Shown: one piece after another, positions 1 through 7,383 of the stretch
Layout: each line of letters begins with the position of its first letter
Numbering within the stretch: the first letter of the stretch is position 1
Assembly: GCA_027297825.1 (NCBI GenBank)
Contig: JAPUHH010000139.1
Location: forward strand, 1-18,099
DNA length: 18,099 bases
Direction of reading: 5' to 3'
Source of the DNA: Gammaproteobacteria bacterium
GTDB taxonomy: Bacteria; Pseudomonadota; Gammaproteobacteria; UBA4575
The notes under the pieces: generated by a model
Databases searched by the model: none
The model's input: the letters and a program-made list of their open reading frames with translations, nothing else
Told to the model about the DNA's origin: nothing
Translations under genes and position numbers: made by a program

Positions 1-1
1 A

Positions 2-736
2 TTAGAAGGCAATGAGCCTGGCCAAGATACAACATTCAACCGCTTTATGGATAAAATTCGTTTAGCCGGCACTTCAAAAAATACAATCTTAGGTCGTGTG
101 TACAAACAAATAGGTGAAACTAAACGCGAAGCTGGCGAAAAAGAACGCGTGTTTGTCGATACGTGTGAAGAAAAAGATGCAATTATTGATGATTTGCGTG
201 AGCAAGTGCGCAGCGCAGACAACCGCGCCCAAGCTGCAAACTCTGCTAGCCTTCAAGAAAGCAACGCAAAGGTGACTGAGTTAGAGACTAAACTAAAATC
301 TTCCAATAGCAGTATCACGATGCTGCACGAACATGAACTCACGATTGAGGCTTATAAAAATAAGCTGGCACAACAACCAACGCCACATTTAAAAAGCACA
401 ACACCAGCAAAGCCTGCGCCTACCAAAAAACAAGCCAAAAACAAAACCACAGCCAAGCCTACCTCAAGACTAAAAGCACCAGCAAAAGGTCTGAAAATTG
501 CGGCCGCAAAAGTCAAAGACAACTTACAGCTAGTCAAAGGTATAGGTCCAGTGATGGAGAAAAAATTAAATGATTTTGGTGTGTATTCTTTTGAACAGCT
601 CGGCAGACTCACCACACTTAATATAGACGCATTGACTGAAACACTTGCAAGCTTCCCAGGCAGGATTCAACGTGATAAATGGGTCAGTCAATCTAAACAA
701 CAGTATAAAAAGAAATACGGCAAGGCTATAGCTTAA
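2..736 (+). CDS. Coiled-coil and helix-hairpin-helix protein, 5' end outside window
   Basis: The frame is open from base 2, so the ATG at 47 is probably internal and the gene starts upstream of the window. Residue numbers here count from that ATG. Residues 20-110 are charged, Glu/Lys/Gln-rich and predicted coiled coil. Residues 111-158 are a Lys/Pro/Ala/Thr linker. Residues 160-215 form a helix-hairpin-helix module (LVKGIGPVMEKKLNDFGV, then FPGRIQRDKW). This C-terminal module matches the family often labelled predicted 5' flap-endonuclease-like or DUF4332-like. Such HhH modules bind DNA or partner proteins without sequence specificity. No nuclease residues are visible here, so a nuclease role is not supported. 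The basic linker and HhH suggest nucleic-acid contact. The function is unknown. Confidence 0.75.
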   Translation, partial: LEGNEPGQDTTFNRFMDKIRLAGTSKNTILGRVYKQIGETKREAGEKERVFVDTCEEKDAIIDDLREQVRSADNRAQAANSASLQESNAKVTELETKLKSSNSSITMLHEHELTIEAYKNKLAQQPTPHLKSTTPAKPAPTKKQAKNKTTAKPTSRLKAPAKGLKIAAAKVKDNLQLVKGIGPVMEKKLNDFGVYSFEQLGRLTTLNIDALTETLASFPGRIQRDKWVSQSKQQYKKKYGKAIA

Positions 737-743
737 GCTAGAA

Positions 744-854
744 ACTATCTAAAAATAGTAGATAGTGCGCCCAGACTAGGCGCAAAGCTTTCGAGAAGTG
801 GGATTTACCGACAACAAATGAGCACACGAGAAAGATTTGCAACGCAGTATACGG
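744..854. repeat. Intergenic stem-loop element
   Basis: Three inverted repeats lie in a row after the HhH gene. ACTATCT (744-750) pairs with AGATAGT (760-766). GCGCC (767-771) pairs with GGCGC (779-783). GCAAAGCTTTC (782-792) pairs with GAAAGATTTGC (830-840) at 10 of 11 positions around a 37-nt loop. No T-tract follows, so a simple intrinsic terminator is unlikely. The composition is more GC-rich than the flanking intergenic DNA. It may be one copy of a dispersed intergenic repeat or a structured RNA. Only one copy is seen in this window. Confidence 0.4.
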
Positions 855-891
855 CACGAGCCCGCGTGCTAGATATATTTTGAGGTAGCTT

Positions 892-1221
892 CTAATCGTA
901 TTTTGACTTTACTACAGGATTTAAGCGGTCTTGAAAAAAAGTGATCTCGTGTGGGTTAAGCACAACATGGCTGCCATCCTTAGCGTACATTTTTAAACCT
1001 TTAGTATCTTTATTATCCCAGAAACCTATTGGTTGATCACCAGGCCCAAGCAGAACAAATGCTCTCGCCTTAATCTTGTCGGCAAATATGACTCTTGAGC
1101 CTGTGTCTTGCGAAAGCGCATCAGCAAACATAAAGACAACTAAAACTATAATAGCTATTCGCATGATATTAACCATACGCTCAAGCTTTTTAACACGTTC
1201 TTCAAGAACTATTTCTGACAT
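892..1221 (-). CDS. Small membrane-anchored hypothetical protein
   Basis: 109 residues, third gene of the yjbQ-yigB operon, starting 15 nt after the phosphatase stop codon. Two adjacent ATGs (1224 and 1221) are possible. The second is preferred because GGAG lies 7 nt before it. The N-terminus is a short charged helix of coiled-coil character (about residues 4-16). It is followed by one hydrophobic segment (IAIIVLVVFMFADAL, about 22-37) that would anchor the protein in the inner membrane. The rest (about 40-109) is soluble and contains ARAFVLLGPGDQPIGF and GLKMYAKDGSHVVLNP. These resemble the repeated 'F.L....G.P......GL..Y..DG' pattern of some small anchored bacterial proteins. No function can be assigned. 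The spacing suggests co-transcription with the two upstream enzymes. Confidence 0.65.
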   Translation of the reverse strand: MSEIVLEERVKKLERMVNIMRIAIIVLVVFMFADALSQDTGSRVIFADKIKARAFVLLGPGDQPIGFWDNKDTKGLKMYAKDGSHVVLNPHEITFFQDRLNPVVKSKYD

Positions 1222-1236
1222 CATTAGTCTCCATTT

Positions 1237-1929
1237 TTAATTAATTAAAAGCGCACGCAATTGATTCAGCTGTTGCACTTCGGCATCTGGTTTCATTTTT
1301 CCCAACCATGGCACTTTTTGTGGATTAAACCATATAGCACGCCAACCACTTAACTTTGCACCTAGCATGTCTACATGTGGCGTATCGCCTACAAGTACTA
1401 TTTGATTGCTAGCTAGCTGCACTTGATTCTGCGCATATTGAAAAATCTTCTTATCTGGTTTTGCTGCGCCAGCTTTTTCCGCGGTCACCACAAAGTCAAA
1501 TTTATCCCTTACCCCGATAATATCAAGATCTGCATTACCATTGGTAATTGCGCCAATTTTAAAATGTTTTTTGAGTGCGTCTATTGTTGCAAATGCATCG
1601 TCAAAGAAAGTTACTCTATTTCTAAATTTTCGAAATAACACTAACCCTTCGCTTGCCAGTTCAGGAGAATAATCAAATTCTTTAGCCAGTTCGGCTAACG
1701 ATTGTCGACGCAATGCTGTAACATCATGAGCAAGTTCAGGATGAACCTTACCGTATGCAGCTCGCTGCTCTTTTAGACCTTCAAATGAATACTGTTGAGT
1801 GATTCGAGGATAGCGGTTTTGAAGCCAACTATATAAAGCTTGCTCAGCATTCAAAATTGTGGGCTCACATGGCCACAAAGTGTCATCTAAATCAAACGTT
1901 ACACACCGAATTGAAGAAAAGATATGCAC
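1237..1929 (-). CDS. yigB: HAD-family phosphatase, YigB-like
   Basis: Haloacid-dehalogenase phosphatase of about 230 residues. Motif I is DLDDT (nucleophile Asp13, acid/base Asp15). Motif II is TNGN (129-132). The motif III lysine is in AKPDKKIF (Lys157). Motif IV is VGDTPHVD (180-187). HDVTALRRQSL and ITNGNA align well with E. coli YigB, which dephosphorylates 5-amino-6-(5-phosphoribitylamino)uracil in riboflavin synthesis. The orthology is my inference from remembered sequence. The open frame extends to an ATG at 2013, but that start would place 28 low-complexity residues inside yjbQ. A GTG at 1929, 5 nt after the yjbQ stop and just before VHIFSSIRCVTFDLDDT, gives the normal family N-terminus. 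The gene is probably translationally coupled to yjbQ. Confidence 0.85.
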   Translation of the reverse strand: MHIFSSIRCVTFDLDDTLWPCEPTILNAEQALYSWLQNRYPRITQQYSFEGLKEQRAAYGKVHPELAHDVTALRRQSLAELAKEFDYSPELASEGLVLFRKFRNRVTFFDDAFATIDALKKHFKIGAITNGNADLDIIGVRDKFDFVVTAEKAGAAKPDKKIFQYAQNQVQLASNQIVLVGDTPHVDMLGAKLSGWRAIWFNPQKVPWLGKMKPDAEVQQLNQLRALLIN

Positions 1930-1934
1930 AGCTC

Positions 1935-2351
1935 TTACTCGCCATGGATGGTGACAGCAATTTGTCTTTGATGAGCTACTGTACGATGCTCCCAAAGGTA
2001 AATACCTTGCCATGTGCCGAGAGCTGAAGCCCCATTCAAGATAGGGATACTCAACTCAGTTTGCGTCAGCACTGAACGTATATGCGCAGGCATATCATCG
2101 GCGCCCTCATCCTGATGGGTAAACATCGGATCACCATCTGGACATATATTTGCCATAAATGTTTCTAGATCCTGTCGCACCGCGGGGTCTGCATTTTCGC
2201 ATAGAATAAGCGAGGCACTGGTATGGCGAATAAAGAGATGGCAAAGGCCTTTTGTCACACCGGATAGATTAATCATATTTTCAATACTTTGCGTAATGTC
2301 ATAGGTACCCCTTCCCGATGAACGTATAGTTAGTTTATCTTGCCAATACAT
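1935..2351 (-). CDS. yjbQ: YjbQ / UPF0047 family protein
   Basis: 138 residues, full length for the UPF0047 family. Family signatures are present: HTSASL (43-48), DEGADDMPAHI (81-91) and LGTWQGIYLWEHR (111-123). The conserved His and Glu residues make up the presumed metal/phosphate site. E. coli YjbQ has been reported to have weak thiamine phosphate synthase activity, but the physiological role is unsettled. It is a soluble small trimeric fold. It is first in a three-gene minus-strand operon and is transcribed divergently from ispG across 139 bp. No clear Shine-Dalgarno precedes the ATG. Confidence 0.92.
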   Translation of the reverse strand: MYWQDKLTIRSSGRGTYDITQSIENMINLSGVTKGLCHLFIRHTSASLILCENADPAVRQDLETFMANICPDGDPMFTHQDEGADDMPAHIRSVLTQTELSIPILNGASALGTWQGIYLWEHRTVAHQRQIAVTIHGE

Positions 2352-2423
2352 GTTTTATTTGCATTTTTTACGTTTTTAAAAATATACAACCTTATTGAAG
2401 CCGCAATATGACATAGATGGGTT

Positions 2424-2442
2424 AATATCATAACTTGATATT
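2424..2442. promoter_or_regulatory. Dyad between yjbQ and ispG, candidate operator
   Basis: AATATCA and TGATATT form a perfect 7-bp inverted repeat separated by 5 nt, in the shared upstream region of yjbQ and ispG. It overlaps a possible ispG -35 hexamer (TTGATA, 2435-2440) that lies 17 bp before a weak TTTACT (2458-2463). The position suits a repressor, but the DNA is very AT-rich and chance symmetry is possible. Confidence 0.3.
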
Positions 2443-2490
2443 GAATTTCTAATTATATTTACTGCAACTAGTATTACATTAAAAAACCAA

Positions 2491-3708
2491 ATGAATTCCA
2501 GACGCTATAGCACAGCTGTTAATATAGGCACAGTTATGGTAGGAGGCTCATCTCCTATTGTTGTCCAATCCATGACAAATACTGATACTGCGGATGTAAA
2601 CAAGACCGTTGGACAGGTTTCCGCGCTGGTAAAAGCTGGATCAGAAATTGTACGCATCACGGTCAATAATAAAGACGCTGCTCAAGCCGTGCCGCTTATC
2701 CATGAACGATTATTACAGGCTGGAATAAATGTACCTTTAGTTGGAGACTTTCACTTCAATGGCAATCGTTTATTAAAAAAATATACACAGTGCGCCCAAG
2801 CATTAGCGAAATATCGTATTAATCCTGGCAATGTAGGCCGAGGTAACTTACACGACAAACAATTTAGCGAAATTATAGAAATAGCCTGCTTGCATGACAA
2901 ACCCGTACGCATTGGTGTGAACTGGGGCAGCCTAGATCAAGACTTATTGGCAAAAAAATTAGATAGTAATTCATCAAACCCTAAACCCAAATCACTAGAA
3001 GCAGTCATGCATGACACGCTCATTGCATCCGCAATAGACAGCGCTACACTTGCGGAAAAAATCGGACTAGCTCACAACAAAATTATCTTGTCCTGCAAGC
3101 TTAGCGAAGTTCAAGCTCTTATCAGCGTCTATAGAGATCTTGCAGCCCGCTGTGATTACGCATTGCATTTGGGCTTAACCGAAGCTGGCATGGGTAGTAA
3201 GGGTATAGTAGCTTCCACGGCAGCCTTATCCGTACTGTTGCAAGAAGGAATTGGTGACACCATTCGTATTTCGCTTACACCCAAACCGGGCGGCGATCGT
3301 GCTCAAGAAGTTCTTATTGCCCAACAAATTTTACAAGCACTGGGGTCACGCTCTTTTATGCCGCAGGTGACCTCTTGTCCTGGCTGCGGACGCACCACAA
3401 GCGAATATTTTCAGCATTTAGCAGCCGACATCCAAAGCTACTTACAAAACAACATGCCAAGTTGGAAGCAACAATATCCAGGCGTAGAAGAAATGAATGT
3501 TGCTGTAATGGGGTGCGTAGTAAATGGCCCTGGAGAAAGCAAACATGCCAACATTGGTATTAGTCTACCCGGCACTGGCGAAGAACCAATTGCACCGGTC
3601 TATGTGGATGGAAATAAATTTACCACCCTAAGAGGCAATAATATTGCACAACAATTCCAAAACATTGTGCAAGAATATATTGAAAGCCACTATGGGAATG
3701 CAGATTAA
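2491..3708 (+). CDS. ispG: 4-hydroxy-3-methylbut-2-enyl diphosphate synthase (flavodoxin-dependent)
   Basis: IspG (GcpE) carries out the penultimate step of the MEP isoprenoid pathway. It converts methylerythritol cyclodiphosphate to HMBPP using a [4Fe-4S] cluster and electrons from flavodoxin or ferredoxin in the cytosol. The TIM-barrel half begins with IVVQSMTNTDTADV (23-36) and includes NPGNVGRGNL (111-120). The cluster ligands are visible as Cys296 and Cys299 (SCPGCGR) and Cys342 with Glu349 (MGCVVNGPGE). At 405 residues it is longer than the 372-residue E. coli enzyme. An extra stretch near 151-190 precedes the second half of the barrel, as in other proteobacterial long forms. The start is weakly supported by a Shine-Dalgarno, but the N-terminal RRYSTAVNIG is the normal family start. 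It stands alone, convergent with the GGDEF/EAL gene. Confidence 0.96.
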   Translation: MNSRRYSTAVNIGTVMVGGSSPIVVQSMTNTDTADVNKTVGQVSALVKAGSEIVRITVNNKDAAQAVPLIHERLLQAGINVPLVGDFHFNGNRLLKKYTQCAQALAKYRINPGNVGRGNLHDKQFSEIIEIACLHDKPVRIGVNWGSLDQDLLAKKLDSNSSNPKPKSLEAVMHDTLIASAIDSATLAEKIGLAHNKIILSCKLSEVQALISVYRDLAARCDYALHLGLTEAGMGSKGIVASTAALSVLLQEGIGDTIRISLTPKPGGDRAQEVLIAQQILQALGSRSFMPQVTSCPGCGRTTSEYFQHLAADIQSYLQNNMPSWKQQYPGVEEMNVAVMGCVVNGPGESKHANIGISLPGTGEEPIAPVYVDGNKFTTLRGNNIAQQFQNIVQEYIESHYGNAD

Positions 3709-3800
3709 GCTAAATTGACCATATAAAAAGATTAGCTAAGAGAAACTAGGCTGGCTAAGTTAAACCTGAAAATTGTAATAGGGAGATCGACTACACAAAC

Positions 3801-5660
3801 TTACAGAGAACCTTTTTTCTGTTGTACAACTTTTAATTTTTGTTTTTGTTTTCTATCAAACTCTTTCATCCATTGATCAAAGAAGTGCGACTCCAATGGC
3901 TGCGTGAAAAAATGTCCTTGTGCCTCATCGACTGCTATTTGCTGCACCAACTTAAACTGCTCCTTGGTTTCAACGCCCTCGGCCAAAATATTTTTAGCTA
4001 AGCACGAGCTCAATTTAACAAGGCCTGTGAACACCTCATAGCTATCTTTATCATCCGCTATATCTCGAATAAAGTAACGATCAATTTTAATTGTATCTAA
4101 GCCTAGAGTTTTAATAGATTTCAATGATGTTTGTCGTTCACCAAAGTGGTCTATAGCCGTTGAGATATGCAAGCTCTTTAAAGAATCTATACCCGATTGC
4201 ATTAAACTAACATTCTCAATAGGCAAGGTGCCCGTGATTCCAACCTCTAAGCTTCCATGCGGTAAATGCAATTCATTTAAAACTGCCCTTAGCCTATCTT
4301 TGCAAACAGCAGACTCAAGTTCACGCACAGATAAATTAATGTTTATCCTAAATTTTTCCCCAAAAATACCCCGCCAATTCCTAAGTTGATTGCAACTATT
4401 CCCAATCACCCAACTACCTATTTTTGTAATTAAGTCGGACTCGCACGCCAACGGAATGAATCGATCCGGGCCGACGATTTCGCCATCGGACCGCCGCCAA
4501 CGCAATAAGGCTTCCGCACCTACAACCTCCATATTATGCACATTGATAATTGGCTGATAAACCAAGAAAAACTCTTTTTGCTGCAGGGCCAACTCAATAT
4601 CCGAAGCTAAAGCTAAGCGCTTAGAGGGTGAGGTACCCATATCAGCAACATAAAATGTATAACTAGGACCACGAGTATGCTTAGCAAAATACATCGCGGT
4701 ATCAGCGTTGCGCAACAAACTATCCTCATTTGTTGCATCGACTGGAAAGATAGAAATACCTATACTGATGGACATCCTAAATTCAGTCCCTTCTACAACG
4801 ATAGGATCGTCTAAAGATTCAATTAATCGCCTAGCGATGATTTCGATATCTTCTTGCTCACCAATATGTGGAATTAACAAGGTAAATTCATCCCCTCCCA
4901 TACGCGCAATTGAATCGATATCCCGCAAACATTTTTTTAACCTCAATGCTGCCGTCTGAATCACTTTATCGCCAACGTGGTGACCAAAGGAATCATTCAC
5001 TTTTTTGAAATCATCTAAATCAATAAACATCACCACTACGGGTTCTTTTTTACGCTCTGCTTCAGCAATGGCTCGCTGCAAACGATCCATGAACAAGGAA
5101 CGATTAGGTAACCCCGTTAAAGGATCATGAAAAGCAAGATGCGTAAGCTGCTCCTCTAATGCTCTACGCTCATTAATTTCTTGTACTAATTCTATTTCGC
5201 GTGAGGCAATTTGTTGTGCTTGCTTAGCTTTTTTATTTTCCAATAAACCTTTAAGCAGATCATTCTCTCGTGACTGTTGAGCTAAAAACTGTTTTGCTTT
5301 GTAGGTATTCGGCACATATTCAATAACAATGAGCATGCTATCTACTTGACGCAAAGCCGTTGCTTCAAATGGAAAACTATTTTCTGAAGAGTCCACCTCA
5401 ATCCAAATCGATGAAATCTGACGCTCTTGACCGCTTAGCCACATGCCTTGCACATTATCTTCTATGAAAGACTGCATGAAGATTGATGTGATTGCAGTAA
5501 TTCGATCACCATCGCCACCTTTATCTAACTTAGCGATGAGTGGGAACCAATCCGGCTGTGGCGACAAAAGCCAAAGACTTTTGTCTTGCCTTTGCTCTAT
5601 AACAATTATCCCAAGTCTACGGTACAAAGAAACGAGCATTTGGAAACTTGAAGTTGTCAT
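3801..5660 (-). CDS. GGDEF/EAL protein with degenerate EAL site
   Basis: 619-residue cyclic-di-GMP protein without membrane segments. Residues 1-125 are an unrecognised sensor-like domain and 125-172 a coiled-coil linker. Residues 174-335 are a GGDEF domain with intact GGDEF (255-259) and the inhibitory-site pattern RDID (246-249). Residues about 348-600 are an EAL domain. It keeps Glu383 (EAL), Asn442 (NLS), Lys525 (KID), Glu561 (AEGVE) and Gln581 (AQG). However, the usual E.TE metal motif reads GITG (474-477) and the DDFGTGYSS loop reads DHFGERQTS (504-512). Two metal-binding acids are therefore lost, so c-di-GMP hydrolysis is unlikely while synthesis looks possible. The EAL part may act as a c-di-GMP or protein-binding module. 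The gene is monocistronic, with no clear Shine-Dalgarno before its ATG. Confidence 0.93.
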   Translation of the reverse strand: MTTSSFQMLVSLYRRLGIIVIEQRQDKSLWLLSPQPDWFPLIAKLDKGGDGDRITAITSIFMQSFIEDNVQGMWLSGQERQISSIWIEVDSSENSFPFEATALRQVDSMLIVIEYVPNTYKAKQFLAQQSRENDLLKGLLENKKAKQAQQIASREIELVQEINERRALEEQLTHLAFHDPLTGLPNRSLFMDRLQRAIAEAERKKEPVVVMFIDLDDFKKVNDSFGHHVGDKVIQTAALRLKKCLRDIDSIARMGGDEFTLLIPHIGEQEDIEIIARRLIESLDDPIVVEGTEFRMSISIGISIFPVDATNEDSLLRNADTAMYFAKHTRGPSYTFYVADMGTSPSKRLALASDIELALQQKEFFLVYQPIINVHNMEVVGAEALLRWRRSDGEIVGPDRFIPLACESDLITKIGSWVIGNSCNQLRNWRGIFGEKFRININLSVRELESAVCKDRLRAVLNELHLPHGSLEVGITGTLPIENVSLMQSGIDSLKSLHISTAIDHFGERQTSLKSIKTLGLDTIKIDRYFIRDIADDKDSYEVFTGLVKLSSCLAKNILAEGVETKEQFKLVQQIAVDEAQGHFFTQPLESHFFDQWMKEFDRKQKQKLKVVQQKKGSL

Positions 5661-6149
5661 TTGGTTATATGTGTGTGCTAAATTTTAATTAAGATAAACT
5701 TCAAGTGCCACGCCACGATGGCTAGCACATGGTGGTGCCCTTACAAACTCGGTTTGCTCTGTATAAATTCCCAAACCTTTGGCAAGTATCGTTTCTTCTG
5801 GCACTCCAAACTGCGCTAATGCCATTATTAACAGCACCACTACCGCTGCTATCTGCAAACCCTAAAATACCTATCTAATGGATGCGACCCAGTCATAATA
5901 TTGCTTACGCTGTCCCAGCATCCGATGATACTTGCATTTTACACTCAATATGGACCGGTGGCCTCTCCCTTTTAATATTTGCGCACTCCACTAGGTCAAC
6001 ATCTTACTCTACACCAAATTTTCTATTGGAAACCGCAAGTTACCTAATCCATCCATCGTTTTATTGTGGCATACGATCTCAAGTTTGTGGCACCTGTATA
6101 GCATCCACTCATAAAATTAGACTCAAGATATAAATATCTAGATATATTA
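5661..6149. other. 489-bp stretch without a confident gene
   Basis: This region lies between two divergent genes, the GGDEF/EAL gene and the hypothetical gene at 6150. It must hold their promoters, but I could not pick either with confidence. It contains one plausible small minus-strand ORF (5685-5858), listed separately. Open frames at 5882-6133 (plus) and 6044-6247 (minus) show no recognisable protein features and are probably chance. No tRNA, array or insertion-sequence end was seen. Confidence 0.5.
5685..5858 (-). CDS. Possible small membrane or secreted peptide
   Basis: A 57-codon frame starting at TTG (5858), or 46 codons from an ATG at 5825. An in-frame TAG at 5862-5864 rules out a longer version. 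The N-terminus is strongly hydrophobic (IAAVVVLLIMALAQFG, residues 3-18), like a signal anchor. The rest is polar and protein-like (EETILAKGLGIYTEQTEF, then APPCASHRGVALEVYLN). It ends 24 nt before the GGDEF/EAL start codon on the same strand, so it could be co-transcribed with it. The start is uncertain and the Shine-Dalgarno is weak (AGG about 10 nt before the TTG). It could instead be a gene remnant. No family is recognised. Confidence 0.35.
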   Translation of the reverse strand: MQIAAVVVLLIMALAQFGVPEETILAKGLGIYTEQTEFVRAPPCASHRGVALEVYLN

Positions 6150-6848
6150 GTGGAACACATGCAATCAGTAGGTTCAGATGATTTTCCAGACCTTTGTGGT
6201 CTGACCGCAAATGAAGTAGCCAATCGGAATTCAACGACTTCACTCAACTTACAAGAATATCATTTAGACCAGAAAGTGGACCCTCAAAGCGAGGTGCGTA
6301 ATATCGAAAGCATTGCATTTTACCCATTGCACTTACTACTCAACAACTTAACCCCTTTCAATTATTCCGTAAATGCAGATGAGACAATCCCAAAAGCATT
6401 TATTTCAACTTTTCAAATTTCAATAAAGCTCTATCTGCTTTATATTTTTTATGTTTATGCGCTCAATGAATATGGCAGCGTGCATGGAGACAATGTTTTA
6501 GAAATACAAAGCAAACACTTTGATACATGGCTAGGCGCTCATCAAGGCGATGCACTATCTGCACGCTTTGATGATATCTCTAAGGCCGCAAAACAGCACG
6601 CACATCTCTATCCTCCAAAATATGAATATGTCATATTAGACATACCCGTTGAAAATTCAATTGCTAAAGCTCTTCTACTAAGCCATCGGGAATCCCCTCT
6701 ATGTCGTGCCAACAACAAGCAGTCGAACGCTAGTGAATGTAATTTTCGCGGCATGGACCTCGCCCTAGCTGAACACTTGGGACAAGCAAAAGATTTAGCC
6801 TTGCAGGTGTACTCACATTATTTCAGCATTGTGATAATTGACGTTTAA
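6150..6848 (+). CDS. Hypothetical protein
   Basis: A 232-residue frame opening with GTG at 6150, with an ATG at 6159 as an alternative; upstream the frame is open back to 6102. I recognise no family. Residues 1-50 are polar. Residues 56-108 are rich in aromatic and hydrophobic residues (ISIKLYLLYIFYVYAL, about 90-105), which could be a membrane segment or a buried helix. The C-terminal part has alternating hydrophobic strands and helices (YEYVILDIPVE, 158-168; YFSIVIIDV at the end). It is followed by a second unknown plus-strand gene, and both are flanked by minus-strand conserved genes. This suggests a small inserted or lineage-specific pair. Confidence 0.6.
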   Translation: MEHMQSVGSDDFPDLCGLTANEVANRNSTTSLNLQEYHLDQKVDPQSEVRNIESIAFYPLHLLLNNLTPFNYSVNADETIPKAFISTFQISIKLYLLYIFYVYALNEYGSVHGDNVLEIQSKHFDTWLGAHQGDALSARFDDISKAAKQHAHLYPPKYEYVILDIPVENSIAKALLLSHRESPLCRANNKQSNASECNFRGMDLALAEHLGQAKDLALQVYSHYFSIVIIDV

Positions 6849-7017
6849 ACCCCTAAAACTACCAAGTCAGGATAAGTGGCGATGAATATCTGACAACATG
6901 CACGCACGAGTCATTGAAACTATAGAGAAAGTAAATTCACAATGGCCATACGCGGAATTTAGACTACCCAAAAAAACCATGAGAGTTAGGGAAATAACTT
7001 TTACAAAAGGATGTTCG

Positions 7018-7362
7018 ATGAAGGAATTTATAATCGACTCATGCAAATGGTATATCTACGAAGACATGAATAGCGCTTCGCAACTAGATGCCATCAAAGA
7101 ATTTAAGTCTCGCTACGAACCACTGCTTGGCTTTCTCATAGAAAGCAAACTATTTAAATGCAACCTACCTAAAAGCATTGAAGATTGGCAAAGTTTCGAG
7201 ATGAAACTCTCGGACTTTACCGACGACGGCTTGGAGCTAGTAATATACTGCCATGACCGTTGGCTAGACAGCATAAATAAGGGCGTTAATCCAGAGAATA
7301 TTAGTCTATGGAAAAGGCAATTATCCAAGTTATACCAAGACTCAAACCAAAATCTACACTAA
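7018..7362 (+). CDS. Hypothetical small soluble protein
   Basis: 114 residues from the ATG at 7018, which has AAAGGA 6 nt before it, the best ribosome binding site in this neighbourhood. The frame is open upstream to an ATG at 6898 (154 residues), which lacks a visible Shine-Dalgarno. The longer form cannot be excluded because the extra 40 residues also look protein-like. The protein is predicted mostly helical and soluble, with many Trp, Lys and acidic residues (SLWKRQLSKLYQ near the end, LELVIYCHDRWLDSI in the middle). No family is recognised. It lies 49-169 nt after the preceding hypothetical gene, depending on the start, and converges with the DUF5658-like gene 21 nt away. Confidence 0.6.
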   Translation: MKEFIIDSCKWYIYEDMNSASQLDAIKEFKSRYEPLLGFLIESKLFKCNLPKSIEDWQSFEMKLSDFTDDGLELVIYCHDRWLDSINKGVNPENISLWKRQLSKLYQDSNQNLH

Positions 7363-7383
7363 CAAAAATTCAACGAAGATTAT

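Noticed and set aside
1930..2013. Longer HAD phosphatase with ATG at 2013
   Set aside because: The extra 28 residues lie inside yjbQ, are Ser/Cys-rich and unlike the family; a GTG at 1929 directly before the DLDDT region fits better.
3709..3800. Possible bidirectional terminator with TTAGC/GCTAA arms between ispG and the GGDEF/EAL gene
   Set aside because: The stem is only 5 bp with a 16-nt loop; a short T-run follows on the minus strand but the structure is too weak to call.
5882..6133. 83-codon plus-strand ORF
   Set aside because: No recognisable features or good ribosome site, and irregular composition; probably chance in the gap.
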